Assembly: GCA_030695945.1 (NCBI GenBank)
Contig: JAUYOG010000057.1
Span: 1-64,000 of the forward strand
Direction: 5' to 3'
Source of the DNA: Ramlibacter sp.
Lineage (GTDB): Bacteria > Pseudomonadota > Gammaproteobacteria > Burkholderiales > Burkholderiaceae_C
Length of the DNA stretch: 64,000 bases
In this document: positions 17,000-25,945 of the stretch, in pieces
Numbering within the stretch: position 1 is the first letter of the stretch
How the letters are laid out: each line of letters begins with the position of its first letter
Program-made: the position numbers and the translations under genes
The notes under the pieces: model-generated
What the model was told of the DNA's origin: nothing
What the model saw: the letters and a program-made list of their open reading frames with translations, nothing else
Database searches by the model: none

Positions 17000-19183
17000 A
17001 TGACTGACGCAAAACCCGACCATCCGGTGCAAGCGCGGCCGAGCTCATCGACCGAGCCATCGGCGGAGGAGCTGAAGGCCAGCAACGAAGAGCTGCAGGC
17101 GATGAACGAGGAGCTGCGCTTGGCCACCGAGCAGCTGGAGACCAGCCGCGAGCAGCTGCAGTCGATCAATGAGGAGCTGACGCGGGTCAACCACGAGCTC
17201 AAGGGCAAGGTCGATGAGCTGGGGCACGCCAACAGCGACATGCAGAACCTGATGGACGCGACCGCGATCGCCACCGTCTTCCTCGACCGCGAGCTGCGCA
17301 TCACGCGCTACACGCCTTCGGCCGTCAGCCTGTTCAACCTGATCGCGAGCGATCTCGGGCGGCCGCTGGCCGACCTGGCGACGCGGCTGGACTACCCGGA
17401 GCTGGGCGGGGACGCGACGCGGGTGCTCGACAGGCTCGTGCCGATCGAGTGTGAGGTGGGCCGCCCCGACGGCAAGTGGTTCCTCTCGCGCCTGCTGCCC
17501 TATCGCACGCTGGAGGACCAGATCGCCGGTGTCGTCGTCTCATTCATCGACATCACCGCGCAGAAGCAGGCCGCCGCGCAACTTCGCAGCAGCGAGGAAC
17601 GGCTGCGGCTGGTGGTGGAGAACGCGACGGAATACGCAATCTTCTCGACCGATCTGGAGCGCCGCATCACGATCTGGAACAGCGGCGCGCAAAGGCTGCT
17701 CGGTTATGCGGAGGGCGAGGCGATCGGCCGCCTCGCCGACATGATCTTCACGGCGGAGGACCGGGACGCGCGTGCGCCCGAACTCGAAACGGACACCGCC
17801 CTGGCGCACGGGCGTGCGAGCGACGATCGCTGGCACCAGCGCAAGGACGGCAGCCGTTTCTGGGCGAGCGGCGCCATGATGCTGATGCGCGATACGCTGG
17901 GACAGGCGGTGGGGTTCGTGAAGATCCTGCGCGACCAGACGGCCGAGCGCGAGGCGCAGGAGGCGCTTGAGCGCAGCCAGGCCGACTTGCTGCGCGCGCT
18001 GGCCGAGAACGAAAAGGCGCGCGCCGAGCTGCAGGCTGCCGATGCCGCCAAGGACCGGTTCCTGGCGGTGCTTTCGCACGAGCTGCGCAACCCGCTGGCG
18101 TCGATCGATGCCGCCGCGGCCCTGCTGATCGAAGCCGGTGTTCCCGTCAAGGACAAGGACGCCGCGGCGCAGGTGGTGAAGCGCCAGGCCGGCTCGATGA
18201 AGGTGCTGCTGGACGAACTGCTCGACGTGTCGCGCCTGAAGCTCGGCCGGCTGGAGCTGCGCCGCGAGCGGGTGACGCTGGCGCGCATGGTCGAGGCGGC
18301 GCTGGAGGCGACGAGGCCGCTGCTCGACGCCGCCGGCCATGCCCTGCAGGTGGACCTGCCGGACTACCCGATCGAGCTCGAAGCGGACCCGCAGCGGCTT
18401 GTGCAGGTGCTGTCGAACCTGCTGACGAACGCGATCAAGTACACCCAGTCCCACGGGGCGATCACCGTGAAGGCGCGGCTGGAGGGCGCCAACGCGGTGA
18501 TCACTGTCTCGGACAACGGCGTGGGAATGGAGCCCGCGCAGATGGCGCGCATGTTCGATATGTTCATGCAGGCCCGGCTCGGGGCGGACAGCAGCCAGGG
18601 CGGGTTGGGCATCGGACTGGCGCTGGTGCGCAACATCGTCGAACTGCATGGCGGCCGGGTGGAGGCATCATCGCCCGGCCTGGGCAAGGGCAGCGACTTC
18701 CGCGTGATCCTTCCCGCGCAGCGGGGCACCGTCCGCGAGGCCGATGCGGCGGCGCCGCCGGCCGCGGCCGCCAATGGGTCGCCCAACGGCGCGGGCCGGG
18801 GCGACAAGCGTGGGCTGATCCTCATCGCCGACGACAACGTCGACGCCGGCTGGGGCATCGCGCGGCTGCTCGAGATCGCGGGCTTCGCCACGATCCGGGT
18901 GCGCGGCGGGAGCGAGGCCGTCAAGGAGACGCGCCGGCAGAAGCCCGATGTCGGCATCATCGACATCGGCATGCCGGACCTGAGCGGCCACGAAGTCGCG
19001 CGCCAGATCCGCGAAACCGAGTGGGGCAAGCACATGGTGCTGATCGCCGCCACCGGCTGGGGGCAGGAGTCGGACGCGCGCGCGGCGCTCGAGTCCGGCT
19101 TCGACGCCCACATGATCAAGCCGGTGGACCTGCGCAAGCTCAGCGCCCTCGTCGACGAGTTGCTGGCGCGCCAGCGGGGCTGA
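17000..19183 (+). CDS. Hybrid sensor histidine kinase with CheB/CheR-type coiled coil and PAS
   Basis: A 727-residue cytoplasmic hybrid kinase. Order: coiled coil with repeated NEEL/EEL units (about 20-80), a PAS domain of the kind found at the C-terminus of CheB-CheR fusion proteins (about 85-195), a second PAS (about 205-325), HisKA with [11 protein letters not shown] (about 355), HATPase with N box LLTNAIKYT and G2 GLGIGLAL (about 470-570), an alanine-rich linker, and a receiver domain with DD/D/K residues ([21 protein letters not shown]) at about 610-725. The ATG at 17000 follows AAGGACAGG. No methylesterase or methyltransferase domain is present. It follows the stressosome operon on the same strand. 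Confidence 0.92.
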   Translation: MTDAKPDHPVQARPSSSTEPSAEELKASNEELQAMNEELRLATEQLETSREQLQSINEELTRVNHELKGKVDELGHANSDMQNLMDATAIATVFLDRELRITRYTPSAVSLFNLIASDLGRPLADLATRLDYPELGGDATRVLDRLVPIECEVGRPDGKWFLSRLLPYRTLEDQIAGVVVSFIDITAQKQAAAQLRSSEERLRLVVENATEYAIFSTDLERRITIWNSGAQRLLGYAEGEAIGRLADMIFTAEDRDARAPELETDTALAHGRASDDRWHQRKDGSRFWASGAMMLMRDTLGQAVGFVKILRDQTAEREAQEALERSQADLLRALAENEKARAELQAADAAKDRFLAVLSHELRNPLASIDAAAALLIEAGVPVKDKDAAAQVVKRQAGSMKVLLDELLDVSRLKLGRLELRRERVTLARMVEAALEATRPLLDAAGHALQVDLPDYPIELEADPQRLVQVLSNLLTNAIKYTQSHGAITVKARLEGANAVITVSDNGVGMEPAQMARMFDMFMQARLGADSSQGGLGIGLALVRNIVELHGGRVEASSPGLGKGSDFRVILPAQRGTVREADAAAPPAAAANGSPNGAGRGDKRGLILIADDNVDAGWGIARLLEIAGFATIRVRGGSEAVKETRRQKPDVGIIDIGMPDLSGHEVARQIRETEWGKHMVLIAATGWGQESDARAALESGFDAHMIKPVDLRKLSALVDELLARQRG

Positions 19184-19215
19184 CCCTTCGCGGATGTGGC
19201 GCAGCGCCCGGTGGC

Positions 19216-19779
19216 TCAGGCCTTCACGGCGGAACGCGTCCATGCCACGAGCCCTGCGTGGGCCGGCGAGGCGGCCGGTTGCGCCGGCATCTTGGCTTGG
19301 GCCGCGGGGCGGCGCGTGCCGGCCTTGACCTCCTTCAACCCGCGCCGCGCTGCAGCGGGGGGCGGGTTGGCGATCGCGGGCGCCGGCCGGGCGAGGTTGT
19401 CCAGGATGGCGCAATGGGCCCGGTGATCGCCGTTGCACTGCGCCACGAGCTGCCGCAGCGTGGAGCGCATCTGGTCGATCTCGCGCTGGCGCTCCTCGAG
19501 TTCGGCCAGTTGCCGCACGGCGACTTCCTTCACCTCGCGGCTTTCCCGGCCGTCGTCGCGCCAGAGGGCGAGCAGCGATTCGATCTGCCGGGTCGAAAAG
19601 CCCAGCCCGCGCGATTGGCGGATGAAGCGCAGCATGGCCACTTCGCGCTCGCCATAGAGCCGGTAGCCCGCCTCGGTTCGGTCGGGCGCGGGGATCAGCG
19701 CCAGCGTCTCGTAGTGCCGGATCATCTTGGGCGTGACGCCCGCGGCGGCGGCGGCTTCGCCGATGTTCATGGGTTGCAT
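19216..19779 (-). CDS. cueR: MerR-family, CueR-like copper-responsive regulator
   Basis: A 187-residue MerR-type activator. The winged helix-turn-helix starts NIGEAAAAAGVTPKMIRHYE, the dimerisation helix covers about residues 80-120, and the metal loop reads CNGDHRAHC, two cysteines seven residues apart followed by AILDNL, as in Cu(I)-sensing CueR. The tail beyond residue 130 is an unusual alanine/proline-rich extension of about 50 residues. The ATG at 19779 has AGGAG 7 bases upstream. No copA or copper chaperone gene is adjacent, although a copper nitrite reductase lies 1.6 kb away. Its promoter carries a MerR-type spaced palindrome. Confidence 0.82.
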   Translation of the reverse strand: MQPMNIGEAAAAAGVTPKMIRHYETLALIPAPDRTEAGYRLYGEREVAMLRFIRQSRGLGFSTRQIESLLALWRDDGRESREVKEVAVRQLAELEERQREIDQMRSTLRQLVAQCNGDHRAHCAILDNLARPAPAIANPPPAAARRGLKEVKAGTRRPAAQAKMPAQPAASPAHAGLVAWTRSAVKA

Positions 19780-19813
19780 GGGCAGCTCCTGTGGGATGGA
19801 CGCGAGTTTCAAC

Positions 19814-19836
19814 CTTGACACCATGGGAGAGTCAAG
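19814..19836. promoter_or_regulatory. MerR-type operator upstream of the cueR-like gene
   Basis: CTTGAC at 19814-19819 and GTCAAG at 19831-19836 form an inverted repeat with an 11-base spacer. It lies 35 bases upstream of the regulator start and also faces the KGG gene. MerR-family proteins bind such repeats within long promoter spacers and usually control their own gene. The plus-strand TTGACA of this site could serve as a -35 element, but no matching -10 at the usual long spacing is clear. Confidence 0.6.
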
Positions 19837-20004
19837 CGTCCGTTGACGGCAGGGCCCAGCTGACGCGGTGTTGCAGTGGAAAGTTTGGCGGGATGCGTCC
19901 TACAACAGCCTTCTGCAGGCGCCCACTTCACTGCAATTTGCGGCTGTCACCAAATGGGCACCAATGTCGGCGCGGTGCCGGCATCACACCAACAGGAGTA
20001 GAGC

Positions 20005-20394
20005 ATGGCATCCAATCAAGGAAATCAGGGCAGCAATCAAGGCGGCAACCAGGGCGGCAGCGGCAAGGGCGGCAACCAGGGGGGTAACCAATCCGGTAAC
20101 CAGGGCGGCAGCAGCAACCGCGGATTCGCATCGATGGACCCGGACAAACAGCGCGAGATCGCCAGCGAAGGCGGCAAGGCTGCCCACGAGAGCGGCAACG
20201 CGCATGAATTCACCTCCGAGGAAGCACGCGAGGCCGGGCGCAAGGGCGGCCAGGCGAGCGGCGGCGGCAACCGCGGCGGCAGCTCCGGTAGCTCGGAAGG
20301 CGGGTCCGAGGGCGACCAGGAAAGCCGAGGCGGCAACCGGGGCGGCCAAGGGGGCAACCAGGGCGGACAGGGCGGGCAGGGCGGAAGCCGCTGA
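20005..20394 (+). CDS. KGG-motif stress-induced protein, glycine/asparagine-rich
   Basis: A 129-residue hydrophilic protein with two KGG-type repeats, DPDKQREIASEGGKAAHESG and FTSEEAREAGRKGG, as in the stress-induced bacterial acidophilic repeat family (GsiB/YciG-like). Both flanks are low-complexity GGN, NQGG and GQGG tracts, likely disordered. Such proteins accumulate in general stress and are thought to protect against desiccation or osmotic stress. AGGAG lies 6 bases before the ATG, and a strong terminator follows 11 bases after the stop, so it is a single-gene unit expected to be highly expressed. Confidence 0.85.
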   Translation: MASNQGNQGSNQGGNQGGSGKGGNQGGNQSGNQGGSSNRGFASMDPDKQREIASEGGKAAHESGNAHEFTSEEAREAGRKGGQASGGGNRGGSSGSSEGGSEGDQESRGGNRGGQGGNQGGQGGQGGSR

Positions 20395-20405
20395 TCCTCT
20401 GTCGC

Positions 20406-20438
20406 CGCAAAAAAGGGGCGCATGCGCCCCTTTTTGCG
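20406..20438 (+). terminator. Rho-independent terminator of the KGG gene
   Basis: A strong hairpin: AAAAAGGGGCG pairs with CGCCCCTTTTT around a CATG turn, flanked by an A run on the left and a T run on the right, so it can act in both directions. It begins 11 bases after the KGG stop codon. Confidence 0.9.
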
Positions 20439-20568
20439 TTCACCTCACCGTGAAGGGCCCGCCGGACGCAGGACGGAGCTCAGGAAGCCGGTACCATTGG
20501 CGGGGCGCACGCCCACCGGCGCTGCTCCCAGCAACCCGAGCCAAAAGCTCCAACCCTTCTTCATCGAC

Positions 20569-21033
20569 ATGAAATCGATTTCGATCCCCTCCATCGGCGC
20601 TGTCCTCCTGCTCGCCGCCATCGCGCTCCAGCCGGCGCAAGCGCAGACCAAGCAGGACAAGGTTGTCACGCGCGACGAGCTTCGCACCTGCATGAATTCC
20701 GAAGTCACGCTCGCCACGCGCCGCAAGGAGCTGGAAGCGCGCGGCAAAGTCAACGGCGAGGAAGCCGCGTCGATCCGCGCCGAGGCCGAGCAGCTGAAGG
20801 CCGAGCAGGAGAAGATCGTCGCGGACAGCGCCCCGATGGACCGGTTCAACCGCAAGGTCAAGGCCCACAACGAGCGCATCCTGGCCGCGCGGACCCAGGC
20901 GGACGCGTTCAAGGGGGAGCTGGAGACGTTGAACAAGTCGCTGGTCGCGCACAACGAGCGCTGCGGCGGCATCTCCTTCCGCCCGGAAGACAAGGAAGCG
21001 ATCCTGAAGGAACGCGAGGCGGCGAAGAACTAG
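20569..21033 (+). CDS. Secreted alpha-helical protein of unknown function
   Basis: A 154-residue exported protein. Residues 1-24 form a signal peptide ending AQAQ. The mature part is almost all charged helix, with a coiled-coil-like region rich in E, K, A and R (about residues 50-125), and two cysteines (C41 region and C near 138 in NERCGG) that could form a disulfide in the periplasm. I do not recognise a named family. It is likely monocistronic, starting at the ATG 20569 just after the KGG terminator, and faces a short gene on the other strand. Confidence 0.7.
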   Translation: MKSISIPSIGAVLLLAAIALQPAQAQTKQDKVVTRDELRTCMNSEVTLATRRKELEARGKVNGEEAASIRAEAEQLKAEQEKIVADSAPMDRFNRKVKAHNERILAARTQADAFKGELETLNKSLVAHNERCGGISFRPEDKEAILKEREAAKN

Positions 21034-21067
21034 GGTCGCCGGCCCTCGCCGCGGGTGGCCCCGGCGC

Positions 21068-21283
21068 TCAGTGCAGCTCCGTCGGTTCCACCGCCGGCGC
21101 GGCGAGTTCCCGGCCGACCATGGCGCGGGCATACAGGTAGTTGTTGCGGGCGTTTTCGCTCAGCCCGTCCAGGTCCACCCGCCCGTTGCCGTCGCAAGGA
21201 AAGGCGTACCCCCGCCCGTTGTCGAAGAGCGACCGGAAACAGAGCCGGAACGCCCCGGGGGCCATTCGTCGCGCGTCCATCAT
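21068..21283 (-). CDS. Small conserved hypothetical protein
   Basis: A protein of about 71 residues with the core MAPGAFRLCFRSLFDNGRGYAF, followed by a SENARNNYLYARAMVGRE helix and a short acidic end. The pattern resembles small conserved betaproteobacterial proteins of unknown role. Start choice: GGAG lies 6 bases before the ATG at 21283; a nearby in-frame ATG at 21289 and a TTG at 21325 are alternatives. Located between a secreted helical protein and nirK. No membrane segment or signal peptide. Confidence 0.65.
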   Translation of the reverse strand: MMDARRMAPGAFRLCFRSLFDNGRGYAFPCDGNGRVDLDGLSENARNNYLYARAMVGRELAAPAVEPTELH

Positions 21284-21404
21284 GTACATCTCCGGCCGCG
21301 GGGATCCGCGGTCCTGCCCCTTCAACGGCGCGCAGGACGGCGACGATGACGCGCCATTGCAAAGGATGGGTGAAGACTGTGACGCAATTCGCGCCGGCCG
21401 GCTT

Positions 21405-22913
21405 TCAGTGTGAACCGTCGTGCGCCCCCTCCACGTCGAACGGCTTGTACACCGCGGCGTCGGCCGGGCCGGTCACCTCGAGCGCACCCGCCAGGCCCTT
21501 GCCGACGCGCGACAGGGCATGGTCCACCAGCAGGTACTGGCCGGGGTAGTTCAGCTTGAAGTCCACGATGGTGGCGCCGCCGGGGGCGACCAGCGTGGTC
21601 TGCACATCCGTTTTCACCGCCTTGAGCGAGCCTTCGCTGTACACCTTGTCGAAGATCTCGCCGATGACGTGGAACGCCGAGACCTTGTTGGGGCCTCCGA
21701 CGCCGAAATACACGCGCACCGTCTCGCCGACCTTCGCCGTCATCTTGTGCTCCTTGGTGAGCGCGCCCACCGAGCCGTTGAACGTGTAGAAGGTCGGGCG
21801 CTCGTCCTCGGCGCGCTCGTGGCTGAAGCCATGGTGGCCCTTGGTGCCCTTGGCGTGCGAGGTGTACAGGTCGCCCTGCATCACGTAGAACTCCTTGTCT
21901 ACTTTGGCCAGGCCGCGCGGCGGCTCGACCAGGATCAGGCCGTACATTCCGGCGGAGATGTGGTGCGCCACCGACGGTGTTGCGCAGTGGTACACGTACA
22001 GGCCGGGGTTGAGCGCCTTGAAGCTCACCGTCTTCGACTGGCCGGGTGCGACCTGCGTGTGCGCGCCGCCGCCGTGGCCGCCCGTGACCGCGTGCAGGTC
22101 GATCGAGTGCACGGCCTTGCTGCCCTTGTTGTTGGACAGGGTCAGCTCGATCGTGTCGCCCTGCTTCACGCGCAGCATCGGGCCGGGCACCTTCTTGTTG
22201 AAGGTCCAGTAGGTGAACGTGGTGCCGTCGTCGAGCTTGCCGTCGAGCTCGACGGTTTCGATGTGGTACTTCACCAGCTGCGGGGCGCGAGCGCCCAGTG
22301 GCTTGGGCACCAGGTTCGGGTCCATGGAAATGCTCACGGCCGTGGCCGAGGCGGGGGCCGGGCCGGCGGCCGCGGGTGCCGCCGCGGCGCCCATCACGGC
22401 CGTGGCTGCCGCCGGGCTCGGCCTGGCGGCCATCGAATCCGCGGGGCCCGTCACCTCCAGCACGCCCTCCATGCCGATCGCGCGGTGGCCGGGGATCGAG
22501 CAGTAGTAGGTGAACTTGCCGGACTGCGTGACCTGGAAGGTCAGCACGGTGGGCCCGGTGCCGGCGCTGAAATTCTTCGACTTCACGTCGAGGTCGGGGA
22601 TCACCAGGTCGTGCTCGGCGCCTTCGCCGCTGGCGAGGGTGAGTTCGACCGTATCGCCCACGTTCGCGTGCAGCACCGGGTTCACGGCGCCTTGCGCGTC
22701 GATGTACACCATCTTGCCGCCGGACATGCCGGTCTTGAGCGCGATCTTGCGCAGGGCCTGCGACTTGGCGGCAGGCGCCTTGGAAACCGCGGACGGCCTG
22801 GCCGGGGCCGCCGACGTCATGGCCGTCGCGCCGATGGACGCGAGGGCCAGCGGGCCTGCGGAAAGCAGGGCAATGATGGCAAGCGGGATGGGGGCGAGGA
22901 CTCGGTCGAACAT
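21405..22913 (-). CDS. nirK: Copper-containing nitrite reductase with N-terminal cupredoxin
   Basis: A 502-residue three-domain, exported nitrite reductase producing NO from nitrite. Residues 1-32 are a signal segment. The N-terminal cupredoxin (about 55-155) has type 1 ligands H101, C138, H143, M148. The NirK core (about 215-490) has H269, C310, H318 and M323 for type 1 copper, H274, H309 and H465 for type 2, with D272 and H415 as catalytic residues. A proline/alanine linker joins the parts. The ATG at 22913 has AGGAG 10 bases upstream; an ATG at 22943 lacks one. An inverted repeat GACA-tgac-TGTC overlaps that upstream ATG. No nitrite sensor is adjacent; an NO reductase lies 19 kb away. Confidence 0.93.
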   Translation of the reverse strand: MFDRVLAPIPLAIIALLSAGPLALASIGATAMTSAAPARPSAVSKAPAAKSQALRKIALKTGMSGGKMVYIDAQGAVNPVLHANVGDTVELTLASGEGAEHDLVIPDLDVKSKNFSAGTGPTVLTFQVTQSGKFTYYCSIPGHRAIGMEGVLEVTGPADSMAARPSPAAATAVMGAAAAPAAAGPAPASATAVSISMDPNLVPKPLGARAPQLVKYHIETVELDGKLDDGTTFTYWTFNKKVPGPMLRVKQGDTIELTLSNNKGSKAVHSIDLHAVTGGHGGGAHTQVAPGQSKTVSFKALNPGLYVYHCATPSVAHHISAGMYGLILVEPPRGLAKVDKEFYVMQGDLYTSHAKGTKGHHGFSHERAEDERPTFYTFNGSVGALTKEHKMTAKVGETVRVYFGVGGPNKVSAFHVIGEIFDKVYSEGSLKAVKTDVQTTLVAPGGATIVDFKLNYPGQYLLVDHALSRVGKGLAGALEVTGPADAAVYKPFDVEGAHDGSH

Positions 22914-23067
22914 TCTTTGAAAACTCCTGATAGTCAATGACATGACTGTCGCAGTCTTCGCGCCGGCCGACCATCGGCGGGGGACGATTCAGGCCCTCGG
23001 ACGGGGCCCGAACGTGCGCTGGGTTGAATCCGAGAAATCTAGGACGATTCCGAGCGCGTGGCGTGGC

Positions 23068-23310
23068 TCAGATGCGCTTGAGGGCGGAAGCATCGCGGCG
23101 CCCGACGACTTGAACGGCCGGAAGCGTGACGTGGGTCTGGCTGCGCGAGAACGCTTCGGTCGCCGTTTGCACGGCCTGGTGGCTCGCCTGTTCCGCGCCG
23201 ATCCAGGCGATGGCCATCACGGCAGCGACCGCGACGGCGGTGACGACGCGCGAAGCGGCCGAAACCGGGGTTTGCGGGGCGGTGGAATGGCCGGTGGCGG
23301 TGGTGTTCAT
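23068..23310 (-). CDS. Small single-helix membrane or exported protein
   Basis: An 80-residue protein with a short polar N-terminus, one hydrophobic helix at about residues 20-42 (VVTAVAVAAVMAIAWIG) and a polar tail. No known family. Supported by GGAGGA 5 bases before the ATG at 23310 and an open frame with normal codon use. It lies upstream of nirK on the same strand with a 154-base gap, so joint transcription is possible but not shown. Confidence 0.6.
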   Translation of the reverse strand: MNTTATGHSTAPQTPVSAASRVVTAVAVAAVMAIAWIGAEQASHQAVQTATEAFSRSQTHVTLPAVQVVGRRDASALKRI

Positions 23311-23507
23311 GTTGTCCTCCAGGGGAGCCGGTGTGTTTCGATGGGTGGACTGTAGGCAACCGGCCCCGCCGCTTCCAGCGGAAAGCGACGGACTGCAGGC
23401 AGGCGCGACGAACTGCCGGAAAGCGGGGGGTAATCGGCGCCGGACCGTCGCCGGATGTTGATGCGCGTCATCGCGCCCGCCGCGCCCCGGGACAACACTG
23501 GGGGTGC

Positions 23508-24308
23508 ATGCCCGCACCTGCAGTACCCCTTGCGTTCCGCGGCGCGGCCGAGTTGCGGCCGGATCCGCTGCGGCGCGCCCTGCTGGGCGTCCCGTCCGTT
23601 GTCGCGCTGACCCTCGCCGGCGGCTGCGCCTCGGTTCCCCCCGAGCTGCCCAAGCAGGTAGCACCGTTCTCGACGGCGCGCGAGCTCGGCGGGCTGCCGC
23701 GCGGCTGGGAAGAAGTCGTGATGCGGCGCGACCTGCCGCTCACCGACTATCGCCTGGCCGAGCTCGACGGCCGCCGCGTGCTGAGGGCAAGCGGGCGCGG
23801 CGCTTCCGGGTTGCGCTGCCGCCTGCACGTTGATCCGCAGGCTGTCCCGTGGATGCGCTGGTCCTGGCGTACGCGCGAGGTGCCGCCGGGCATGAACGTG
23901 CAGCGCGGCGCGACAGACGATTCACCGGCCCGCACGGTCGTCGCATTCCACGGCGAGGAGTCGCTGCTGTCCCTGCGTGACCGCGCCGTCTTCGAGCTGG
24001 TGCACCTGATCACCGGGCAACGCCTGCCGTACGCCACGCTCATGTACGTGTGGGACGCGCAGCTGCCCGTGGGCACCGTGGTGAACTATGCGCGCACCAG
24101 CCGCATCCGCTACCTCGTCGTCGAGAGCGGGCGCCAGCGGGCTGGGCGCTGGCTGTGGTACGAGCGCAACCTGGTGGAGGATTTCCGGCGGGTGTTCGGC
24201 GAGGAACCCGGCTGGGTGGACAGCGTCGGCTTGATGACCGACGGCGACGACCTGAAGGTGGCCGTGGAGACCTGGTACGGGGACATCCGCCTGGAGGCGC
24301 GCCCGTAG
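23508..24308 (+). CDS. DUF3047-family lipoprotein
   Basis: A 266-residue protein whose N-terminus ends in the lipobox LAGGC (cysteine near residue 33), so it is probably anchored to a membrane facing the periplasm. The remainder matches my memory of the DUF3047 family: WMRWSWRTREVPPG, RTVVAFHG, LMYVWDAQLPVGTVV and a final MTDGDDLKVAVETWYGDI. Family function is not established. ATG 23508 gives a compact leader peptide; the open frame upstream of it is arginine-rich and unlikely. Divergent from the small membrane protein gene. Confidence 0.75.
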   Translation: MPAPAVPLAFRGAAELRPDPLRRALLGVPSVVALTLAGGCASVPPELPKQVAPFSTARELGGLPRGWEEVVMRRDLPLTDYRLAELDGRRVLRASGRGASGLRCRLHVDPQAVPWMRWSWRTREVPPGMNVQRGATDDSPARTVVAFHGEESLLSLRDRAVFELVHLITGQRLPYATLMYVWDAQLPVGTVVNYARTSRIRYLVVESGRQRAGRWLWYERNLVEDFRRVFGEEPGWVDSVGLMTDGDDLKVAVETWYGDIRLEARP

Positions 24309-24349
24309 AATGCACGCCCGGTGCGCAGGGCGTCGGGCGGGCCCGTGCG

Positions 24350-24601
24350 TCAGCGGCAGCCGCAGTGGCCGGCGCAGCGCTTCGTCCTCACACAGTCGAT
24401 GGGTGTGAGGCACGGCATGTCTTCGTTCCGCTCGCCCTTGAGCAACCGGGCGGCCAGGCTGCCGGCCATCGGAGCGGCTTGGGCGTCCATGCCGGTGCCG
24501 CGCCGCTGCGCACGCGCGAACATGCGCAGCCGCGAAGGGTCCAGCCATGCCGCCAGGGCGAGAAGTGAGAGGACGCCGACGAAAAGGATGATGTAGTACA
24601 T
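24350..24601 (-). CDS. Small membrane protein with cysteine-rich tail
   Basis: An 83-residue protein. Residues 1-19 form one transmembrane helix starting MYYIILFVGVLS, followed by a basic linker and a C-terminal tail with five cysteines (CLTPIDCVRTKRCAGHCGC). The cysteine spacing suggests a small metal-binding or disulfide knob, but no family is recognised. Ribosome binding site is weak, so the start at 24601 rests on the helix. Genes on both sides are unrelated. Confidence 0.5.
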   Translation of the reverse strand: MYYIILFVGVLSLLALAAWLDPSRLRMFARAQRRGTGMDAQAAPMAGSLAARLLKGERNEDMPCLTPIDCVRTKRCAGHCGCR

Positions 24602-24711
24602 GAGGTCCACCGGAGAGGATGCCCACGCAGTGTGTTGCGGCAACCCCCGCGCAGGCCTTGACGGCCGTCATGGGCGACCGGAAATACCCCCTCGGTGAAT
24701 GGGTATTTGAG

Positions 24712-25272
24712 CTAGATCATGTCTCCATCTCCAGATTCGCTTGCCTCGCCCGCCGTTGCCAGCTCTCGCGCGGTGAGCCACAGGCGCAGGTCGAACTCGA
24801 GCTGGTGGTAGTCCGGCTCCATGTGCAGGCACAACGAATGGAAAGCCTTGCCGTGTTCGCGCTCCTTCAAGTGCGCCAGCTCGTGGACGACGATCATGCG
24901 CAGGAAGTCCGCCGGTGCCTCCTTGAACAGCGTGGCGATGCGGATCTCCCGCTTGGCCTTGAGCCGGCTGCCCTGGACGCGCGAGACGCTCGTGTGGGTG
25001 CCCAGGACGTTCTTCAAGACGTGCAGCTTCGGGTCCCAGGCCACTTTGGCCAGCGGCGGCGCGCTCTTCATGTGGCGGGCTTTGAGCTCGTTCACGTAGT
25101 CGTACAGCGCACGCTCGGTGCGCACGCCATGTGGCTCGGGGTGACGGCGCGCCAACGCCGGGGCCAGCCTCCCGGCCAGGATCGCCTCCCGCACCTGCGC
25201 CAGCACTTCGAGCGGGTAGCCGTGCAGATAGGGCAGGGGGAGTTCTCCGGCCGGGCGTGATGATGCGGACAT
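24712..25272 (-). CDS. YgjP-like M48-type metallopeptidase domain protein
   Basis: A 186-residue protein with the zinc motif VVHELAHLKEREHGKAFH (HExxH near residue 130 and a third histidine after it), typical of the YgjP/WLM-like (DUF45) metal-dependent hydrolases. The basic middle region SRLKAKREIRIAT is also in the family. YgjP proteins are predicted peptidases with unclear substrates. Length is shorter than the usual 230 residues because the N-terminal beta part is reduced and replaced by a helical segment. Start ATG at 25272 seems sound. Confidence 0.82.
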   Translation of the reverse strand: MSASSRPAGELPLPYLHGYPLEVLAQVREAILAGRLAPALARRHPEPHGVRTERALYDYVNELKARHMKSAPPLAKVAWDPKLHVLKNVLGTHTSVSRVQGSRLKAKREIRIATLFKEAPADFLRMIVVHELAHLKEREHGKAFHSLCLHMEPDYHQLEFDLRLWLTARELATAGEASESGDGDMI

Positions 25273-25401
25273 CGGGCCGATTTTCCCATGCGAGATGACG
25301 GCGCCTGGTCTTTACCGGCGCGAAACACCAGTGCGTTTTGTGTTCAGGCCCGGTTCACGGACGCGGCCGCACCATGCAAGCACCTAACCCAAGGAGCTTC
25401 C

Positions 25402-25827
25402 ATGACACGTCCCTTTTCCACCAAGTCCCTCGTTGCTTCCGCCGTCGTGCTGGGCGCGGTCGTGGCCGGCTCCGCCGCCCACGCACGCACCGACGTGACG
25501 CTGGTCGTCGACCTGAACTCGCCGCACCGCTACGCGCAGCCGGCGCCCGTGTTCGTGCAGCACCAGCAGGTTCCGCTGCAGGGCCGCACGATCTATACCC
25601 AGCCGCAGACCGTGCAGTTCGGCCATGGCGGTGACCGCTTCGACCGTTACGGCCGCCGCGGCCCGCTGGGGGATGCCGATCGCGATGGCATCCCGAACCG
25701 GTTCGACCGCGACTCGCGCTTCTACGATGCGCGCGCCACGTGGCGCCATGCCCAGTGGGGCGACTTCGACCGTGACGGCGTGGTGAACCAGTTCGACCGC
25801 GCCCCGCGAAACCCGCGTCGTCACTGA
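25402..25827 (+). CDS. Secreted protein with calcium-binding-like DxDxDG repeats
   Basis: A 141-residue exported protein. Residues 1-28 are a signal peptide ending AHA. Two C-terminal repeats, DADRDGIPNRFDRD and DFDRDGVVNQFDRA, have the DxDxDG pattern of dockerin or thrombospondin type 3 calcium loops. The centre is rich in Q, P and R. AAGGAG lies 6 bases before the ATG. Similar small proteins are common in Burkholderiales; function is unknown. Confidence 0.75.
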   Translation: MTRPFSTKSLVASAVVLGAVVAGSAAHARTDVTLVVDLNSPHRYAQPAPVFVQHQQVPLQGRTIYTQPQTVQFGHGGDRFDRYGRRGPLGDADRDGIPNRFDRDSRFYDARATWRHAQWGDFDRDGVVNQFDRAPRNPRRH

Positions 25828-25945
25828 TCGGTGCCACGTGCGGTCCCGGCCGGAAGCGGTTTCTTACGATCGGTGGCAGACTGAGTCACCCGGACAACGA
25901 CAATTGCCCGAGACGTCAAGACACCCTCAGCGCCGGGAGAACCAA

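Noticed and set aside
22914..22960. Possible FNR box upstream of nirK (TTGACTATCAGG).
   Set aside because: The second half is not ATCAA and the spacing is too short for TTGAT-N4-ATCAA; only a small GACA/TGTC repeat remains.
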